This document shows, piece by piece, positions 8,514 through 17,149 of a stretch of DNA of 59,450 bases. Made by a program: the position numbers and the translations under genes. The DNA is from an uncultured Polaribacter sp. Lineage in GTDB: Bacteria; Bacteroidota; Bacteroidia; Flavobacteriales; Flavobacteriaceae. The stretch is taken from the NCBI GenBank assembly GCA_938084845.1, contig CALKEB010000063.1:1-59450 (forward strand), read 5' to 3'. The notes below the pieces were generated by a model. The model did no database searches. It worked only from the letters and a program-made list of their open reading frames with translations, and was not told the DNA's origin. Position 1 is the stretch's first letter. Each line of letters opens with the position of its first letter.

Positions 8514-9653
8514 ATGAGTTTTAAAAAGCAAGATATCTATACAGCATTAGAGACAATTACAGCCCTTGGAGAAGGGAAAAGCTTAATTGAAAATAATAAT
8601 GTGACTAATGTGGTTATTTTTGGAGATGAGGTAAATGTAGATGTTACAATTAGTAACCCAACATTACAAGCTAAAAAAAAGATAGAGGCAGAGATTACCA
8701 AGGCAATTAAAACAACTATTTCTAAAAATATTGAGGTAAAAATTAATTTAAAAGTAGAAAAACCCGCAGAGAAGAAAGATCCAAATTTAATTAGAGGTAA
8801 AGAAATTCCAACTATAAAAAATATTATTGCAGTTGCCTCTGGTAAAGGAGGTGTAGGGAAGTCTACAATCACAGCAAATACAGCTATTTCTCTAGCAAAA
8901 ATGGGATTTAGCGTTGGGGTTTTAGATGCAGATGTCTATGGGCCATCACAACATATTATGTTTGATGTAGAAAAAGAAAGACCACTTTCTGTTAATGTAG
9001 ACGGACGTTCTAAAATGAAACCCATAGAAAGTTATGGAGTTAAACTATTGTCTTTAGGTTTTTTTACGAATCCAGATCAAGCAGTAATTTGGAGAGGACC
9101 TATGGCTTCTAAAGCATTAAACCAACTTATTTTTGATGCAGCTTGGGGCGAGTTAGATTTTCTTCTCATAGATTTGCCTCCAGGAACAGGAGATGTTCAC
9201 TTATCTATAGTGCAGGCTTTGCCAATTAATGGGGCAGTAGTGGTTTCTACTCCTCAAAATATAGCATTAGCAGATGCAAAAAAAGGGGTAGCTATGTTTC
9301 AGCAAGATAGCATAAAGGTGCCTGTTTTGGGAATTATAGAAAATATGGCTTATTTTACGCCAGAAGAGTTGCCAGATCATAAGTATTATATCTTTGGTAA
9401 AGATGGGGCAAAACACCTAGCAGAAGATATTGATACTACCTTTTTAGGAGAAGTGCCATTGGTACAAAGTATTAGAGAATCTGGAGATGTAGGTCGTCCT
9501 GTAGCCTTACAAGAAGGAACTCTTTTAGAAAATGCATTTCAGACAATAACCAAACAAATGGTTGCACAATTGTTAGAAAGAAATAAAAATTTACCACCAA
9601 CAGAGGTTGTAAGAATTACAACTATGAGTGGCTGTAGTTCAGTTAAAAAATAA
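8514..9653 (+). CDS. Mrp/NBP35 family ATP-binding iron-sulfur carrier
   Basis: A P-loop NTPase that carries and delivers Fe-S clusters. The 379 residues hold an N-terminal MIP18/DUF59 domain (about 1-85), a linker and the Mrp ATPase with deviant Walker A SGKGGVGKST at 109-118, DADVYGPSQH and the DLPPGTGD switch. The paired CxxC that bridges clusters in E. coli ApbC is absent: the region after IENMAYFTPEE has no cysteines. A single Cys remains near the C-terminus (SGCSSVKK). It is followed 4 bp later by a NifU-like scaffold gene. Confidence 0.92.
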   Translation: MSFKKQDIYTALETITALGEGKSLIENNNVTNVVIFGDEVNVDVTISNPTLQAKKKIEAEITKAIKTTISKNIEVKINLKVEKPAEKKDPNLIRGKEIPTIKNIIAVASGKGGVGKSTITANTAISLAKMGFSVGVLDADVYGPSQHIMFDVEKERPLSVNVDGRSKMKPIESYGVKLLSLGFFTNPDQAVIWRGPMASKALNQLIFDAAWGELDFLLIDLPPGTGDVHLSIVQALPINGAVVVSTPQNIALADAKKGVAMFQQDSIKVPVLGIIENMAYFTPEELPDHKYYIFGKDGAKHLAEDIDTTFLGEVPLVQSIRESGDVGRPVALQEGTLLENAFQTITKQMVAQLLERNKNLPPTEVVRITTMSGCSSVKK

Positions 9654-9657
9654 GATT

Positions 9658-9894
9658 ATGACAGCACAAGAAACACAAAGTAATGTAGAAAAAGCGTTAG
9701 ACGAAATTCGCCCTTTTTTAATGAGTGATGGAGGTAACATTAAACTATTATCTATAGAAGATAGCATTGTAAAGGTTCAGTTAGAAGGTGCTTGTACCGG
9801 TTGTTCTGTGAATCAAATGACCTTAAAAAATGGTGTAGAAGCAACGATTAAAAAATATGCTCCACAAATAGAGCAAGTAATTAATGTTGTTTAA
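9658..9894 (+). CDS. NifU-like C-terminal domain Fe-S protein
   Basis: A 78-residue stand-alone NifU C-terminal (Nfu) domain that can hold a [4Fe-4S] cluster between two monomers. DGGNIKL and CTGCSVNQ carry the conserved features, with cysteines at 46 and 49. I chose ATG 9658, not the GTG at 9628, since the latter lies inside mrp and adds ten residues absent from the domain. Its position just after mrp supports a joint role in cluster assembly or transfer. Confidence 0.92.
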   Translation: MTAQETQSNVEKALDEIRPFLMSDGGNIKLLSIEDSIVKVQLEGACTGCSVNQMTLKNGVEATIKKYAPQIEQVINVV

Positions 9895-9908
9895 TTAAAT
9901 TTTTATTT

Positions 9909-9990
9909 GGGCGTTACCAAAAGGTCAGGCTTTGCATTATATCTTTTTTGCGAAAAACAAAAAAGGATGCCACTTCAATACTTAACGCGC
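9909..9990 (+). repeat. Flavobacterial intergenic palindromic repeat element
   Basis: This segment begins GGGCGTTACC and ends TTAACGCGC, with an inner inverted repeat CTTTTTTG (9943-9950) / CAAAAAAG (9958-9965) around a short loop. From memory, a motif of this kind (GGCGTTACC, AGGTCAGGCTTT, TATATC, GGATGCC.CTTCAATAC, TTAACGC) recurs between genes in many flavobacterial genomes. It lies between the nifU-like gene and the ferredoxin reductase and may also act as a transcript-end structure. Only one copy is in this window. Confidence 0.6.
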
Positions 9991-10018
9991 TCATCAAATT
10001 CTAAATAGTTTTATCAAA

Positions 10019-11074
10019 ATGATAAAAACAGACATACTAATTATTGGAGCAGGTCCTACTGGTTTATTTACGGTTTTTGAAGCGGGGTTATTAAAATTAC
10101 GCTGTCACTTAATTGATGCTTTACCACAAGCAGGAGGGCAATGTTCAGAGATTTATCCTAAAAAACCAATTTATGATATACCTGCTTATCCAGAAATTTT
10201 AGCAGGAGATTTAACAGACAAATTGTTAGAGCAGTCTAAGCAATTCGAGCCAGGTTTTACCCTTGGAGAAAGAGCAGAAACTATAGAAAAACAAGAAGAT
10301 GGTTCTTTTATAGTTAACACAAACAAAGGTACAAAACATCATGCACCAATAGTTGCAATTGCAGGGGGATTAGGTTCTTTTGAGCCCAGAAAGCCACCCA
10401 TTCCAAATATTACAGAGTTCGAAGATAAAGGAGTAGAATATATAATTAGAGATCCAGAAATGTATCGGAATAAAAATGTAGTCATTTCTGGAGGAGGAGA
10501 CTCTGCGTTAGATTGGGCTATATTTTTAACAGATGTAGCAGCATCGGTAACTTTAATTCATAGAAGAAATGAGTTTAGAGGGGCTTTAGATTCTGTAGAT
10601 AAAGTGCAAGAATTAAAAGATGCAGGTAAAATTCGTTTACTTACGCCTGCAGAAGTTGTAGCAATCTCTGGAGATGCTAAAGTAACCACTGTAGAAGTAA
10701 AACAAAAAGACCAAGAAAATTTTACCATAAAAACAGATCATTTTATTCCCCTTTTTGGGTTATCACCTAAACTAGGTCCAATTGGTAATTGGGGCTTAGA
10801 AATCGAAAAAAATGCCATCAAGGTAAATAATGCCTTAGACTACCAAACAAATATTCCAGGTATTTATGCTATTGGAGATGTAAATACTTACCCTGGTAAG
10901 CTAAAGCTTATTCTATGTGGTTTTCATGAAGCCACATTGATGTGCCAAAGTGCTTATAAACGTATTTTTCCAAATAAAAAATATGTAATGAAATATACTA
11001 CAGTTGGGGGCGTAGATGGTTTTGATGGTACAAGAAAAGAAGCGCCAAAAGCAGTCATAAAAAAAATCAATTAA
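10019..11074 (+). CDS. Ferredoxin--NADP+ reductase, thioredoxin-reductase-like type
   Basis: A flavoprotein that passes electrons between NADPH and ferredoxin or flavodoxin. Its 351 residues have the FAD motif GAGPTGL at 10-16, the NAD(P)-binding GGGDSALDWA in the middle and the C-terminal GIYAIGDVNTYPGKLKL that closes the flavin site. There is no CxxC redox pair, which separates it from true thioredoxin reductase. The GGQCSEIYPKKPIYDIP stretch is typical of the YumC-type reductases. It sits after the Fe-S genes, with the repeat element in between. Confidence 0.88.
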   Translation: MIKTDILIIGAGPTGLFTVFEAGLLKLRCHLIDALPQAGGQCSEIYPKKPIYDIPAYPEILAGDLTDKLLEQSKQFEPGFTLGERAETIEKQEDGSFIVNTNKGTKHHAPIVAIAGGLGSFEPRKPPIPNITEFEDKGVEYIIRDPEMYRNKNVVISGGGDSALDWAIFLTDVAASVTLIHRRNEFRGALDSVDKVQELKDAGKIRLLTPAEVVAISGDAKVTTVEVKQKDQENFTIKTDHFIPLFGLSPKLGPIGNWGLEIEKNAIKVNNALDYQTNIPGIYAIGDVNTYPGKLKLILCGFHEATLMCQSAYKRIFPNKKYVMKYTTVGGVDGFDGTRKEAPKAVIKKIN

Positions 11075-11133
11075 TTTAATAAAGACTTAACACTTGCATT
11101 TGACTTAAATTTAAAAAACAGGGTTACTTTTCT

Positions 11134-11141
11134 TATCTTTG
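11134..11141 (+). promoter_or_regulatory. -7 element in the hmgA leader region
   Basis: TATCTTTG is a perfect TAnnTTTG, 180 nt before hmgA. If used, it creates a leader of about 170 nt. The leader contains a perfect hairpin, ATTCCTA (11236-11242) / TAGGAAT (11249-11255), with no U-run after it. No TTG stands at the -33 distance. Confidence 0.35.
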
Positions 11142-11321
11142 TTAAAACCACGAAATCGATTAAGATGTTTACCGATTTACTTTAATACCTAAACTACTTA
11201 ATAAAGCGCAACCCAGAATAAGATCTTTTTCTGTAATTCCTATTTGTGTAGGAATCTTGCCTTAGAAAAGAATTAGTATCAATACGGCTCCTGTTTTCAA
11301 AGGGGTTTAAAAAAGAAAAAC

Positions 11322-12479
11322 ATGCCTTTTTATCATCAGTTAGGAAAAATACCCCCCAAAAGACATACTCAGTTTAGAAAAGAAGACGGCTCTCTGTATT
11401 ATGAGCAATTGTTTGGAACTATCGGTTTTGATGGGATGTCTACCAATAGCTATCATGAACATAGACCTACAATGGTTAAAAAAATAGGAAAACAGTATTC
11501 TGTAAAGCCTAAAATTGCCAAGGCAAATAATATACAATCCTACCGTTTTAAAGGCTTTCAAGTACCACAAGAAAATGATTATTTAGACAGTAGAAAAATA
11601 GTATTAACCAATTCTGATTGCAACATAACCATAGCTGCTCCTAAAAAATCTACAAAAGACTATTTTTATAAAAACACAGATGCAGACGAAGTTATTTTTA
11701 TTCATAAGGGCTCTGGAAAATTAAGAACTCACCTAGGAAATATCGATTTTAAATATGGAGATTACCTTGTTATTCCTAGAGGAGTTATTTATAAACTAGA
11801 TTTTGATGATGAAAACAATAGGCTTTTTATCATTGAATCTTACACGCCTGTGTATACTCCAAAACGCTATAGAAATTGGTTTGGGCAGTTATTAGAGCAC
11901 GCACCATTTTGTGAACGTGATTTGCGAAGACCTTACGAATTAGAAACCTATAATGAACTGGGAGATTTCTTAATCAAAGTAAAAAAACAAGGTGAAATTA
12001 TAGAAATGACTTATGCATCACATCCTTTTGATGTAGTCGGCTACGATGGTTATAATTTTCCATATGCATTTTCTATTCATGATTTTGAACCGATAACAGG
12101 TAGAATCCATCAACCCCCTCCAGTTCATCAAACTTTTGAAACCAATGCTTTTGTAATTTGCAGCTTTGTGCCACGTTTGTATGATTATCATCCCAAATCT
12201 ATTCCTGCTCCTTACAACCACAGTAATATAGATTCTGACGAGGTTTTATATTATGTAGATGGTGATTTTATGAGTAGAAATGATATCGATCAAGGACACA
12301 TTTCATTACACCCTGCAGGCATACCTCATGGCCCACACCCAGGAGCTACAGAAAGAAGTATAGGACATACCTCAACTGAAGAATTAGCAGTTATGGTGGA
12401 TACATTTAAGCCATTACAAATCACAGATGAAGCCATGAAAATTGCTGACAATGAGTATTATAAATCTTGGCTTGAATAA
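11322..12479 (+). CDS. hmgA: Homogentisate 1,2-dioxygenase
   Basis: Opens the ring of homogentisate to maleylacetoacetate in tyrosine breakdown. The 385 residues are shorter than the roughly 430-445 of proteobacterial and animal enzymes. The N-terminal YHQLGKIPPKRHTQFR and the cupin core are present. Iron ligands are likely in YNHSNIDSDEVLYYV (His and Glu) and in the HPAGIPHGPHPG segment (His). It forms a catabolic cluster with hppD downstream. Fumarylacetoacetase and the isomerase are not in this window. Confidence 0.93.
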   Translation: MPFYHQLGKIPPKRHTQFRKEDGSLYYEQLFGTIGFDGMSTNSYHEHRPTMVKKIGKQYSVKPKIAKANNIQSYRFKGFQVPQENDYLDSRKIVLTNSDCNITIAAPKKSTKDYFYKNTDADEVIFIHKGSGKLRTHLGNIDFKYGDYLVIPRGVIYKLDFDDENNRLFIIESYTPVYTPKRYRNWFGQLLEHAPFCERDLRRPYELETYNELGDFLIKVKKQGEIIEMTYASHPFDVVGYDGYNFPYAFSIHDFEPITGRIHQPPPVHQTFETNAFVICSFVPRLYDYHPKSIPAPYNHSNIDSDEVLYYVDGDFMSRNDIDQGHISLHPAGIPHGPHPGATERSIGHTSTEELAVMVDTFKPLQITDEAMKIADNEYYKSWLE

Positions 12480-12726
12480 AAGACTGCAGAATTAAATACT
12501 TAGAACAAATAAAGCTTTTTTACTTTTTTTGGTGATTACGTTTGGCACCTGTATTAAGCTAGAGAGACCTTTAATCATCACTTATAAAAGAAATTATTTA
12601 ACAAAACAAGAATGAACTAAGAACGAATTAAAGATTTAGGAATTTTAAAAGAGAACCATGGGCTTTTAAAATAAGTGCAGACATTTTTTTTTCTTACATC
12701 TTTTCGCGCTCTTTAATACTAAAAAA

Positions 12727-13887
12727 ATGTCAAAAAAAATAGAATCAGTAAACTACGGTTTGGAAAAAATATTTGAAGGAGCTCAAGATTTCCTTCCTTT
12801 GTTAGGTACAGATTATGTAGAGTTTTATGTGGGTAATGCAAAACAAGCAGCTCATTTTTATAAAATAGCTTTTGGGTTTCAGTCTTTTGCATACAGCGGT
12901 TTAGAAACTGGGGCAAAAGATGCTGTAAGCTATGTACTTACTCAAGACAAGATAAAACTAATTCTAACAACACCGTTAAATAGTAAATCACCAATTAACG
13001 ACCATATTGTAAAACATGGTGATGGAGTTAAAGTGATAGCACTTTGGGTAGAAGATGCCAGAAAAGCCTATAAAGAAACAACTTCTAGGGGGGCAAAATC
13101 TTATATGGAGCCCACCGTAGAAAAAGATGAATTTGGTGAGGTGGTAAGATCAGGAATTTATACCTATGGAGAAACAGTACATCTATTTGTAGAGCGTAAA
13201 AATTATAACGGAACATTTTTACCGGGATTTCAAAAGTGGGAATCAGCCTATAACCCACCAACAGCAGGACTTAAATATATTGATCATATGGTTGGTAATG
13301 TGGGTTGGAATCAAATGGATGTTTGGGTAAAATGGTACGAAGAGGTAATGGGTTTTGAAAACTTTTTATCTTTTGATGACAAGCAAATTCATACCGAATA
13401 TTCTGCGTTAATGAGTAAAGTAATGTCTAATGGAAATGGTCGTATTAAATTCCCAATAAACGAACCTGCTAAAGGAAAAAAAAGATCTCAAATAGAAGAG
13501 TACTTAGATTTTTATGAAGGTGCAGGCGTACAGCATATTGCAGTAGCAACAGATGATATTTTAAAAACAGTTTCTCAATTACGTGCTAATGGAGTAGAGT
13601 TTTTATCAACGCCACCAGACGATTATTATAAATCTGTGCCAGGTAGGTTGTTGCAATTTAGCCATGAATTAAATGAAGATATCGAAAAATTAAAAGCTTT
13701 AGGCATAATGATTGATGCTGACGAAGAAGGCTATTTATTACAAATTTTCACAAAACCAGTAGAAGACAGACCCACCTTATTCTTCGAAATTATTCAAAGA
13801 ATGGGGGCAAAAGGGTTTGGTGCAGGAAACTTTAAAGCTTTGTTTGAATCTATAGAAAGAGAGCAACAAAAAAGAGGGACTCTTTAA
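12727..13887 (+). CDS. hppD: 4-hydroxyphenylpyruvate dioxygenase
   Basis: Converts 4-hydroxyphenylpyruvate to homogentisate, the substrate of the preceding gene product. It has 386 residues with two vicinal-oxygen-chelate domains. The iron triad is visible as H187 (YIDHMVG), H270 (VQHIAVA) and E354 (LFFEIIQR), and the C-terminal GAGNFKALFESIEREQ helix that gates the site is complete. It lies 247 bp after hmgA and ends before a strong terminator. The 247-bp gap holds no gene that I can support. Confidence 0.95.
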   Translation: MSKKIESVNYGLEKIFEGAQDFLPLLGTDYVEFYVGNAKQAAHFYKIAFGFQSFAYSGLETGAKDAVSYVLTQDKIKLILTTPLNSKSPINDHIVKHGDGVKVIALWVEDARKAYKETTSRGAKSYMEPTVEKDEFGEVVRSGIYTYGETVHLFVERKNYNGTFLPGFQKWESAYNPPTAGLKYIDHMVGNVGWNQMDVWVKWYEEVMGFENFLSFDDKQIHTEYSALMSKVMSNGNGRIKFPINEPAKGKKRSQIEEYLDFYEGAGVQHIAVATDDILKTVSQLRANGVEFLSTPPDDYYKSVPGRLLQFSHELNEDIEKLKALGIMIDADEEGYLLQIFTKPVEDRPTLFFEIIQRMGAKGFGAGNFKALFESIEREQQKRGTL

Positions 13888-13933
13888 GATTTAGATTTTT
13901 TTTGGCTAGCACATAGCGTAGCAAGATAACTAT

Positions 13934-13973
13934 AGACTTTTCAGTTTTTTAAAAAACCTGAAAGGTCTTTTTT
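13934..13973 (+). terminator. Rho-independent terminator after hppD
   Basis: AGACTTTTCAG (13934-13944) pairs with CCTGAAAGGTCT (13957-13968), extended by TTTTTT/AAAAAA, and runs into a U-tract to 13973. It separates hppD from the tryptophan dioxygenase gene. Confidence 0.85.
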
Positions 13974-13975
13974 AG

Positions 13976-13983
13976 TATATTTG
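13976..13983 (+). promoter_or_regulatory. -7 element for tryptophan 2,3-dioxygenase
   Basis: TATATTTG is a perfect TAnnTTTG just after the hppD terminator and 41 nt before the ATG at 14025. This indicates that the dioxygenase has its own promoter. No -33 TTG is seen; the expected place is inside the terminator hairpin. Confidence 0.5.
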
Positions 13984-14024
13984 AATGGTTTATTTAGGTC
14001 TGCCCATAAACTTCATACAAATAC

Positions 14025-14942
14025 ATGGAAAGAAAAGAAATTTTAAAAGCAATAGAAGAAAAGTACACTAAACTTGGCGTGCCTGTAGATGCGATGTTAG
14101 AGGGCTTGTTGCATAGTAGCCCAATTACTTATTGGGATTATATTCAGACAGATGCTTTATTAGGGTTGCAAACTCCAAGAACCAACCAGCCAGACGAAAT
14201 GGTTTTTATCGTGTACCATCAAGTAAAAGAGTTATTGTTTAAAATGATTTTGTGGGAAATAGATCAAGTTGCAAAAATCAATGATGTAACCCCAGAAAAA
14301 TTTTCCATGCACTTGGATAGAATTAGCAGGTATTTTGAGATGTCGTGTAATTCTTTTGATGTAATGACAGAAGGCATGCAGAGAGCACAATATTTAAAAT
14401 TTAGAAATACATTAACTCCTGCTAGTGGTTTTCAATCTGCACAATATCGTAAAATAGAATTTGCCTCTACAGAGCTCATTAATTTAATAGACGCAAGGTA
14501 TAGAGACACAATAGATAGAAATTCTTCTTTAAAAAATGCATATAATCATTTGTATTGGCAAGCAGCAGGTAAAAATTACACAACCGGTCAAAAGTCTACA
14601 CTACTTCACCTTTTTGAAAAGAAATATTTAGGAGAATTTATCGACTTTATGGAAGATTACAATGATATTAATCTTTCCTTAAAATTTAAACAATTACCAA
14701 TGCAAGCGCAACAAAATGAAGAATTGATTAAGGCGATGCGTAATTACGATTATACTGTAAATGTAAAGTGGGTAATGGCACACTACAATGCAGCTGCAAA
14801 GTATATAGGTGGTAATGCTTCCGATTTAGAGGCGACTGGAGGCAGTAATTGGCGTAAATACATGCATCCTAAATACCAAAGGAGAGTTTTTTATCCTTAT
14901 TTATGGTCTAAAGAAGAGCTTAAGAATTGGGGAACATTTTAA
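14025..14942 (+). CDS. Tryptophan 2,3-dioxygenase family protein
   Basis: Haem enzyme that opens the indole ring of L-tryptophan to N-formylkynurenine. It has 305 residues and is all-helical. The family motifs ITYWDYIQTDALLGLQ and DEMVFIVYHQVKELLFK are present, the latter with the His that faces the substrate. The proximal haem His is probably in WVMAHYNAAAKYIG near the C-terminus, followed by the TGGSNWRKY loop. It adjoins the tyrosine genes but has its own promoter. Kynurenine formamidase, kynureninase and kynurenine monooxygenase are not in the window. Confidence 0.92.
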   Translation: MERKEILKAIEEKYTKLGVPVDAMLEGLLHSSPITYWDYIQTDALLGLQTPRTNQPDEMVFIVYHQVKELLFKMILWEIDQVAKINDVTPEKFSMHLDRISRYFEMSCNSFDVMTEGMQRAQYLKFRNTLTPASGFQSAQYRKIEFASTELINLIDARYRDTIDRNSSLKNAYNHLYWQAAGKNYTTGQKSTLLHLFEKKYLGEFIDFMEDYNDINLSLKFKQLPMQAQQNEELIKAMRNYDYTVNVKWVMAHYNAAAKYIGGNASDLEATGGSNWRKYMHPKYQRRVFYPYLWSKEELKNWGTF

Positions 14943-15011
14943 TATTAATTTTACAATAGTTTTAAGAGAGTATAACAGTATTTGTCATATCTTTTCAATA
15001 AGTTTAATGTT

Positions 15012-15779
15012 ATGAAAAAAACAATTTTTTTTGGAATTATACTTTTTAAAACGGTATTTTTTTTAGCGCAAGAAAAACAACCTGCATTTGTGCCTGGAGA
15101 GCTACTGCAATATAAAATGAGTTACAGTGGTTTTTTAAGAGCAGGTACTGCTACATTAGAAGTTTCTGAGCAAGAACTTAATGGTAAAAATGTTTTTTAT
15201 GCGAAAGGTAAAGGATGGACCACAGGAATGATCAAATGGTTTTTTGAAGTAAAGGACTTATACGAATCTTATTTTGATCAAAAAGAAACCAAGCCCTACT
15301 TATTTAAAAGAAAAATAAATGAAGGAGGCTATAAAAAACATAGGATAACAACGTTTAACTACAGCTCCAACAAAGCATACATCCAAGATTTTTTAGCGCA
15401 AAATGACACTACAGTTCCTTTTATGAATGTTCAAGATATTTTGTCCTCTTTTTATTACCTTAGAAATAAAGACGTTAGTAATTTACAAAAAGGAGAAGAT
15501 CTAAAATTAGACATGTTTATAGATGCACAGGTGTATCCTTTCAAGCTACGCTATTTAGGGAAAGAAGTTGTAGAAACAAAGTTCGGAAAAATAAAAACAC
15601 TTGTTTTTAGACCTTTTGTTCAATCAGGTAGAGTTTTTAAAGCAGAAGAAAGTGTTACTTTATGGATCACAGACGATAGCAATAAAATACCAATTAGAGT
15701 AAAAGCATCTTTAGTTGTTGGCTCTTTAAGGGCAGAATTAGAGGCGTATCAAGGTTTGGCTACCCTATTTAAATTATAA
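15012..15779 (+). CDS. DUF3108 domain-containing secreted protein
   Basis: A 255-residue exported protein of the DUF3108 family, function unknown. I start it at ATG 15012 because MKKTIFFGIILFKTVFFLAQ is a clean signal peptide. The alternative ATG at 14982 adds ten residues in front of it. The mature part is beta-rich, opening with FVPGELLQYKMSYSGFLRAG, and carries the family features WFFEVKDLYESYFD and RPFVQSGRVFKAEESVTLWIT. An M23 lipoprotein gene follows 98 bp later, so an envelope role is plausible. Confidence 0.85.
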   Translation: MKKTIFFGIILFKTVFFLAQEKQPAFVPGELLQYKMSYSGFLRAGTATLEVSEQELNGKNVFYAKGKGWTTGMIKWFFEVKDLYESYFDQKETKPYLFKRKINEGGYKKHRITTFNYSSNKAYIQDFLAQNDTTVPFMNVQDILSSFYYLRNKDVSNLQKGEDLKLDMFIDAQVYPFKLRYLGKEVVETKFGKIKTLVFRPFVQSGRVFKAEESVTLWITDDSNKIPIRVKASLVVGSLRAELEAYQGLATLFKL

Positions 15780-15843
15780 TTCTTTTACAGAAATCGTTTT
15801 CATAAGTTCTAGGTATAGAATTAAAATAAATCATTTTTATTTG

Positions 15844-15851
15844 TATTTTTG
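15844..15851 (+). promoter_or_regulatory. -7 element for the M23 lipoprotein gene
   Basis: TATTTTTG is a perfect TAnnTTTG, 26 nt before the TTG start at 15878. No -33 TTG is visible. Confidence 0.4.
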
Positions 15852-15877
15852 ATGTTGATATAAAAATCAATCACTTC

Positions 15878-17146
15878 TTGAAGAATATAGTCTTATTAAT
15901 CCTTTTAGTACCCTTTTTTTCATCTTGTAAAGAAGAAGTTACTACTAACGCTAATAAAGCTATTGCTGTCTATAAACCAGAAATTCGCTTTGGCTACAAT
16001 TTAGACCATTATAAAGTAATACACGATACCATAAGAAGTGGCGAAAGTTTTGGAATAATCTTAGATAGACACCATGTTTTTTATCCAAAAATCAATAAGA
16101 TTGCAGCAACTGTTAAAGAAACTTTTGATGTTAGAAGGGTAAGAGCAGGAAAACCCTATACAATTTTAGCGAGTAAAGATTCTACAGAAAAAGCTCAAGT
16201 TTTTATATACAAACACGATAAAATTAATGCAACAATTTTAGATTTTAAAGATTCAATTATTACTGCAAAAGCTTATAAAAAACCAATTACAGTTGTAGAA
16301 AAAGTAGCCACAGGTGTGGTGAATAGTAATTTTACCTTTTCTATGGATAGTTTGGGTTTAAGACCAAATTTAACCTATAAAGTTGCAGATATTTATGCTT
16401 GGACTTTAGATTTTTTAAGGCTTCAAAAAGGCGATTATTTTAAACTTGTTTACGAAGAGAAGTTTATAGACGACACTATTTCTGCTGGTTATGGCTTAGT
16501 AAAATCTGCAGTTTTTAATCACAAAGGGAAAGATTTATATGCGTTTCGTTTTTTAGCAGATTCTACGTTAAACATTCATGAGTATTATGATGAGAATGCA
16601 AAAATGTTACGAAGTCAGTTTTTAAAAGCACCGATAAAATTTCAGTATAGAATATCTTCTAGATACAATTTAAGAAGAAGAATACCTTTTTACGGAAACA
16701 GAGTTAAGCCTCACAAAGGAACTGACTTTGCAGCAAAAGTAGGGACTCCAATAATTGCTACAGCAAGCGGAACAGTAACAGCATCTACAAGAAGAGGAGG
16801 TAATGGTAAATATGTAAAAATTAAACATAATAATACGTATTCTACTCAATACCTGCATATGAGAAGGCAGGCTGTAAAAAAAGGACAATATGTTAAGCAA
16901 GGAGATGTAATTGGTTATGTAGGGATGACCGGTAATACTGGGGGGCCTCATGTATGTTATCGTTTTTGGAAAAATGGAAGACAGGTAGATCCATTAAAAG
17001 AAAAATTACCAGCAGCAAAACCAATGAAAAAGAATGTAAAACCAACCTTTTTCGAGTACATCAAACCATTAAAATATCAGTTAGATAATTTAGTAACTGA
17101 TACAAAACAACCTGAAAGTAATACCGAAATCATAGCACAAAATTAA
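15878..17146 (+). CDS. M23 family peptidase-like lipoprotein with His-to-Cys zinc-site change
   Basis: A 422-residue lipoprotein: MKNIVLLILLVPFFSSC has a lipobox with Cys17 as the lipidated residue. A long N-terminal region (about 30-265) precedes a LytM domain. H279 and D283 (HKGTDF) are present, but the usual HxH is GGPHVC, giving H358 and C360, so the third zinc ligand is Cys. Cys can bind zinc, so activity is possible but not assured. The start is TTG; no in-frame ATG precedes the signal peptide and an upstream ATG is in another frame. It is followed 3 bp later by pgi. Confidence 0.86.
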   Translation: MKNIVLLILLVPFFSSCKEEVTTNANKAIAVYKPEIRFGYNLDHYKVIHDTIRSGESFGIILDRHHVFYPKINKIAATVKETFDVRRVRAGKPYTILASKDSTEKAQVFIYKHDKINATILDFKDSIITAKAYKKPITVVEKVATGVVNSNFTFSMDSLGLRPNLTYKVADIYAWTLDFLRLQKGDYFKLVYEEKFIDDTISAGYGLVKSAVFNHKGKDLYAFRFLADSTLNIHEYYDENAKMLRSQFLKAPIKFQYRISSRYNLRRRIPFYGNRVKPHKGTDFAAKVGTPIIATASGTVTASTRRGGNGKYVKIKHNNTYSTQYLHMRRQAVKKGQYVKQGDVIGYVGMTGNTGGPHVCYRFWKNGRQVDPLKEKLPAAKPMKKNVKPTFFEYIKPLKYQLDNLVTDTKQPESNTEIIAQN

Positions 17147-17149
17147 AAA

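Noticed and set aside
9628..9657. Extended N-terminus of the NifU-like protein from GTG 9628
   Set aside because: The extension lies inside mrp and the ATG at 9658 gives the domain's normal start.
11236..11255. Perfect hairpin in the hmgA leader as a riboswitch or attenuator
   Set aside because: No known aptamer core or U-run is recognisable; recorded only within the promoter entry.
12480..12726. A gene or structured RNA between hmgA and hppD
   Set aside because: No open frame of convincing quality on either strand and only weak short inverted repeats (GGTG...CACC at about 12530-12548).
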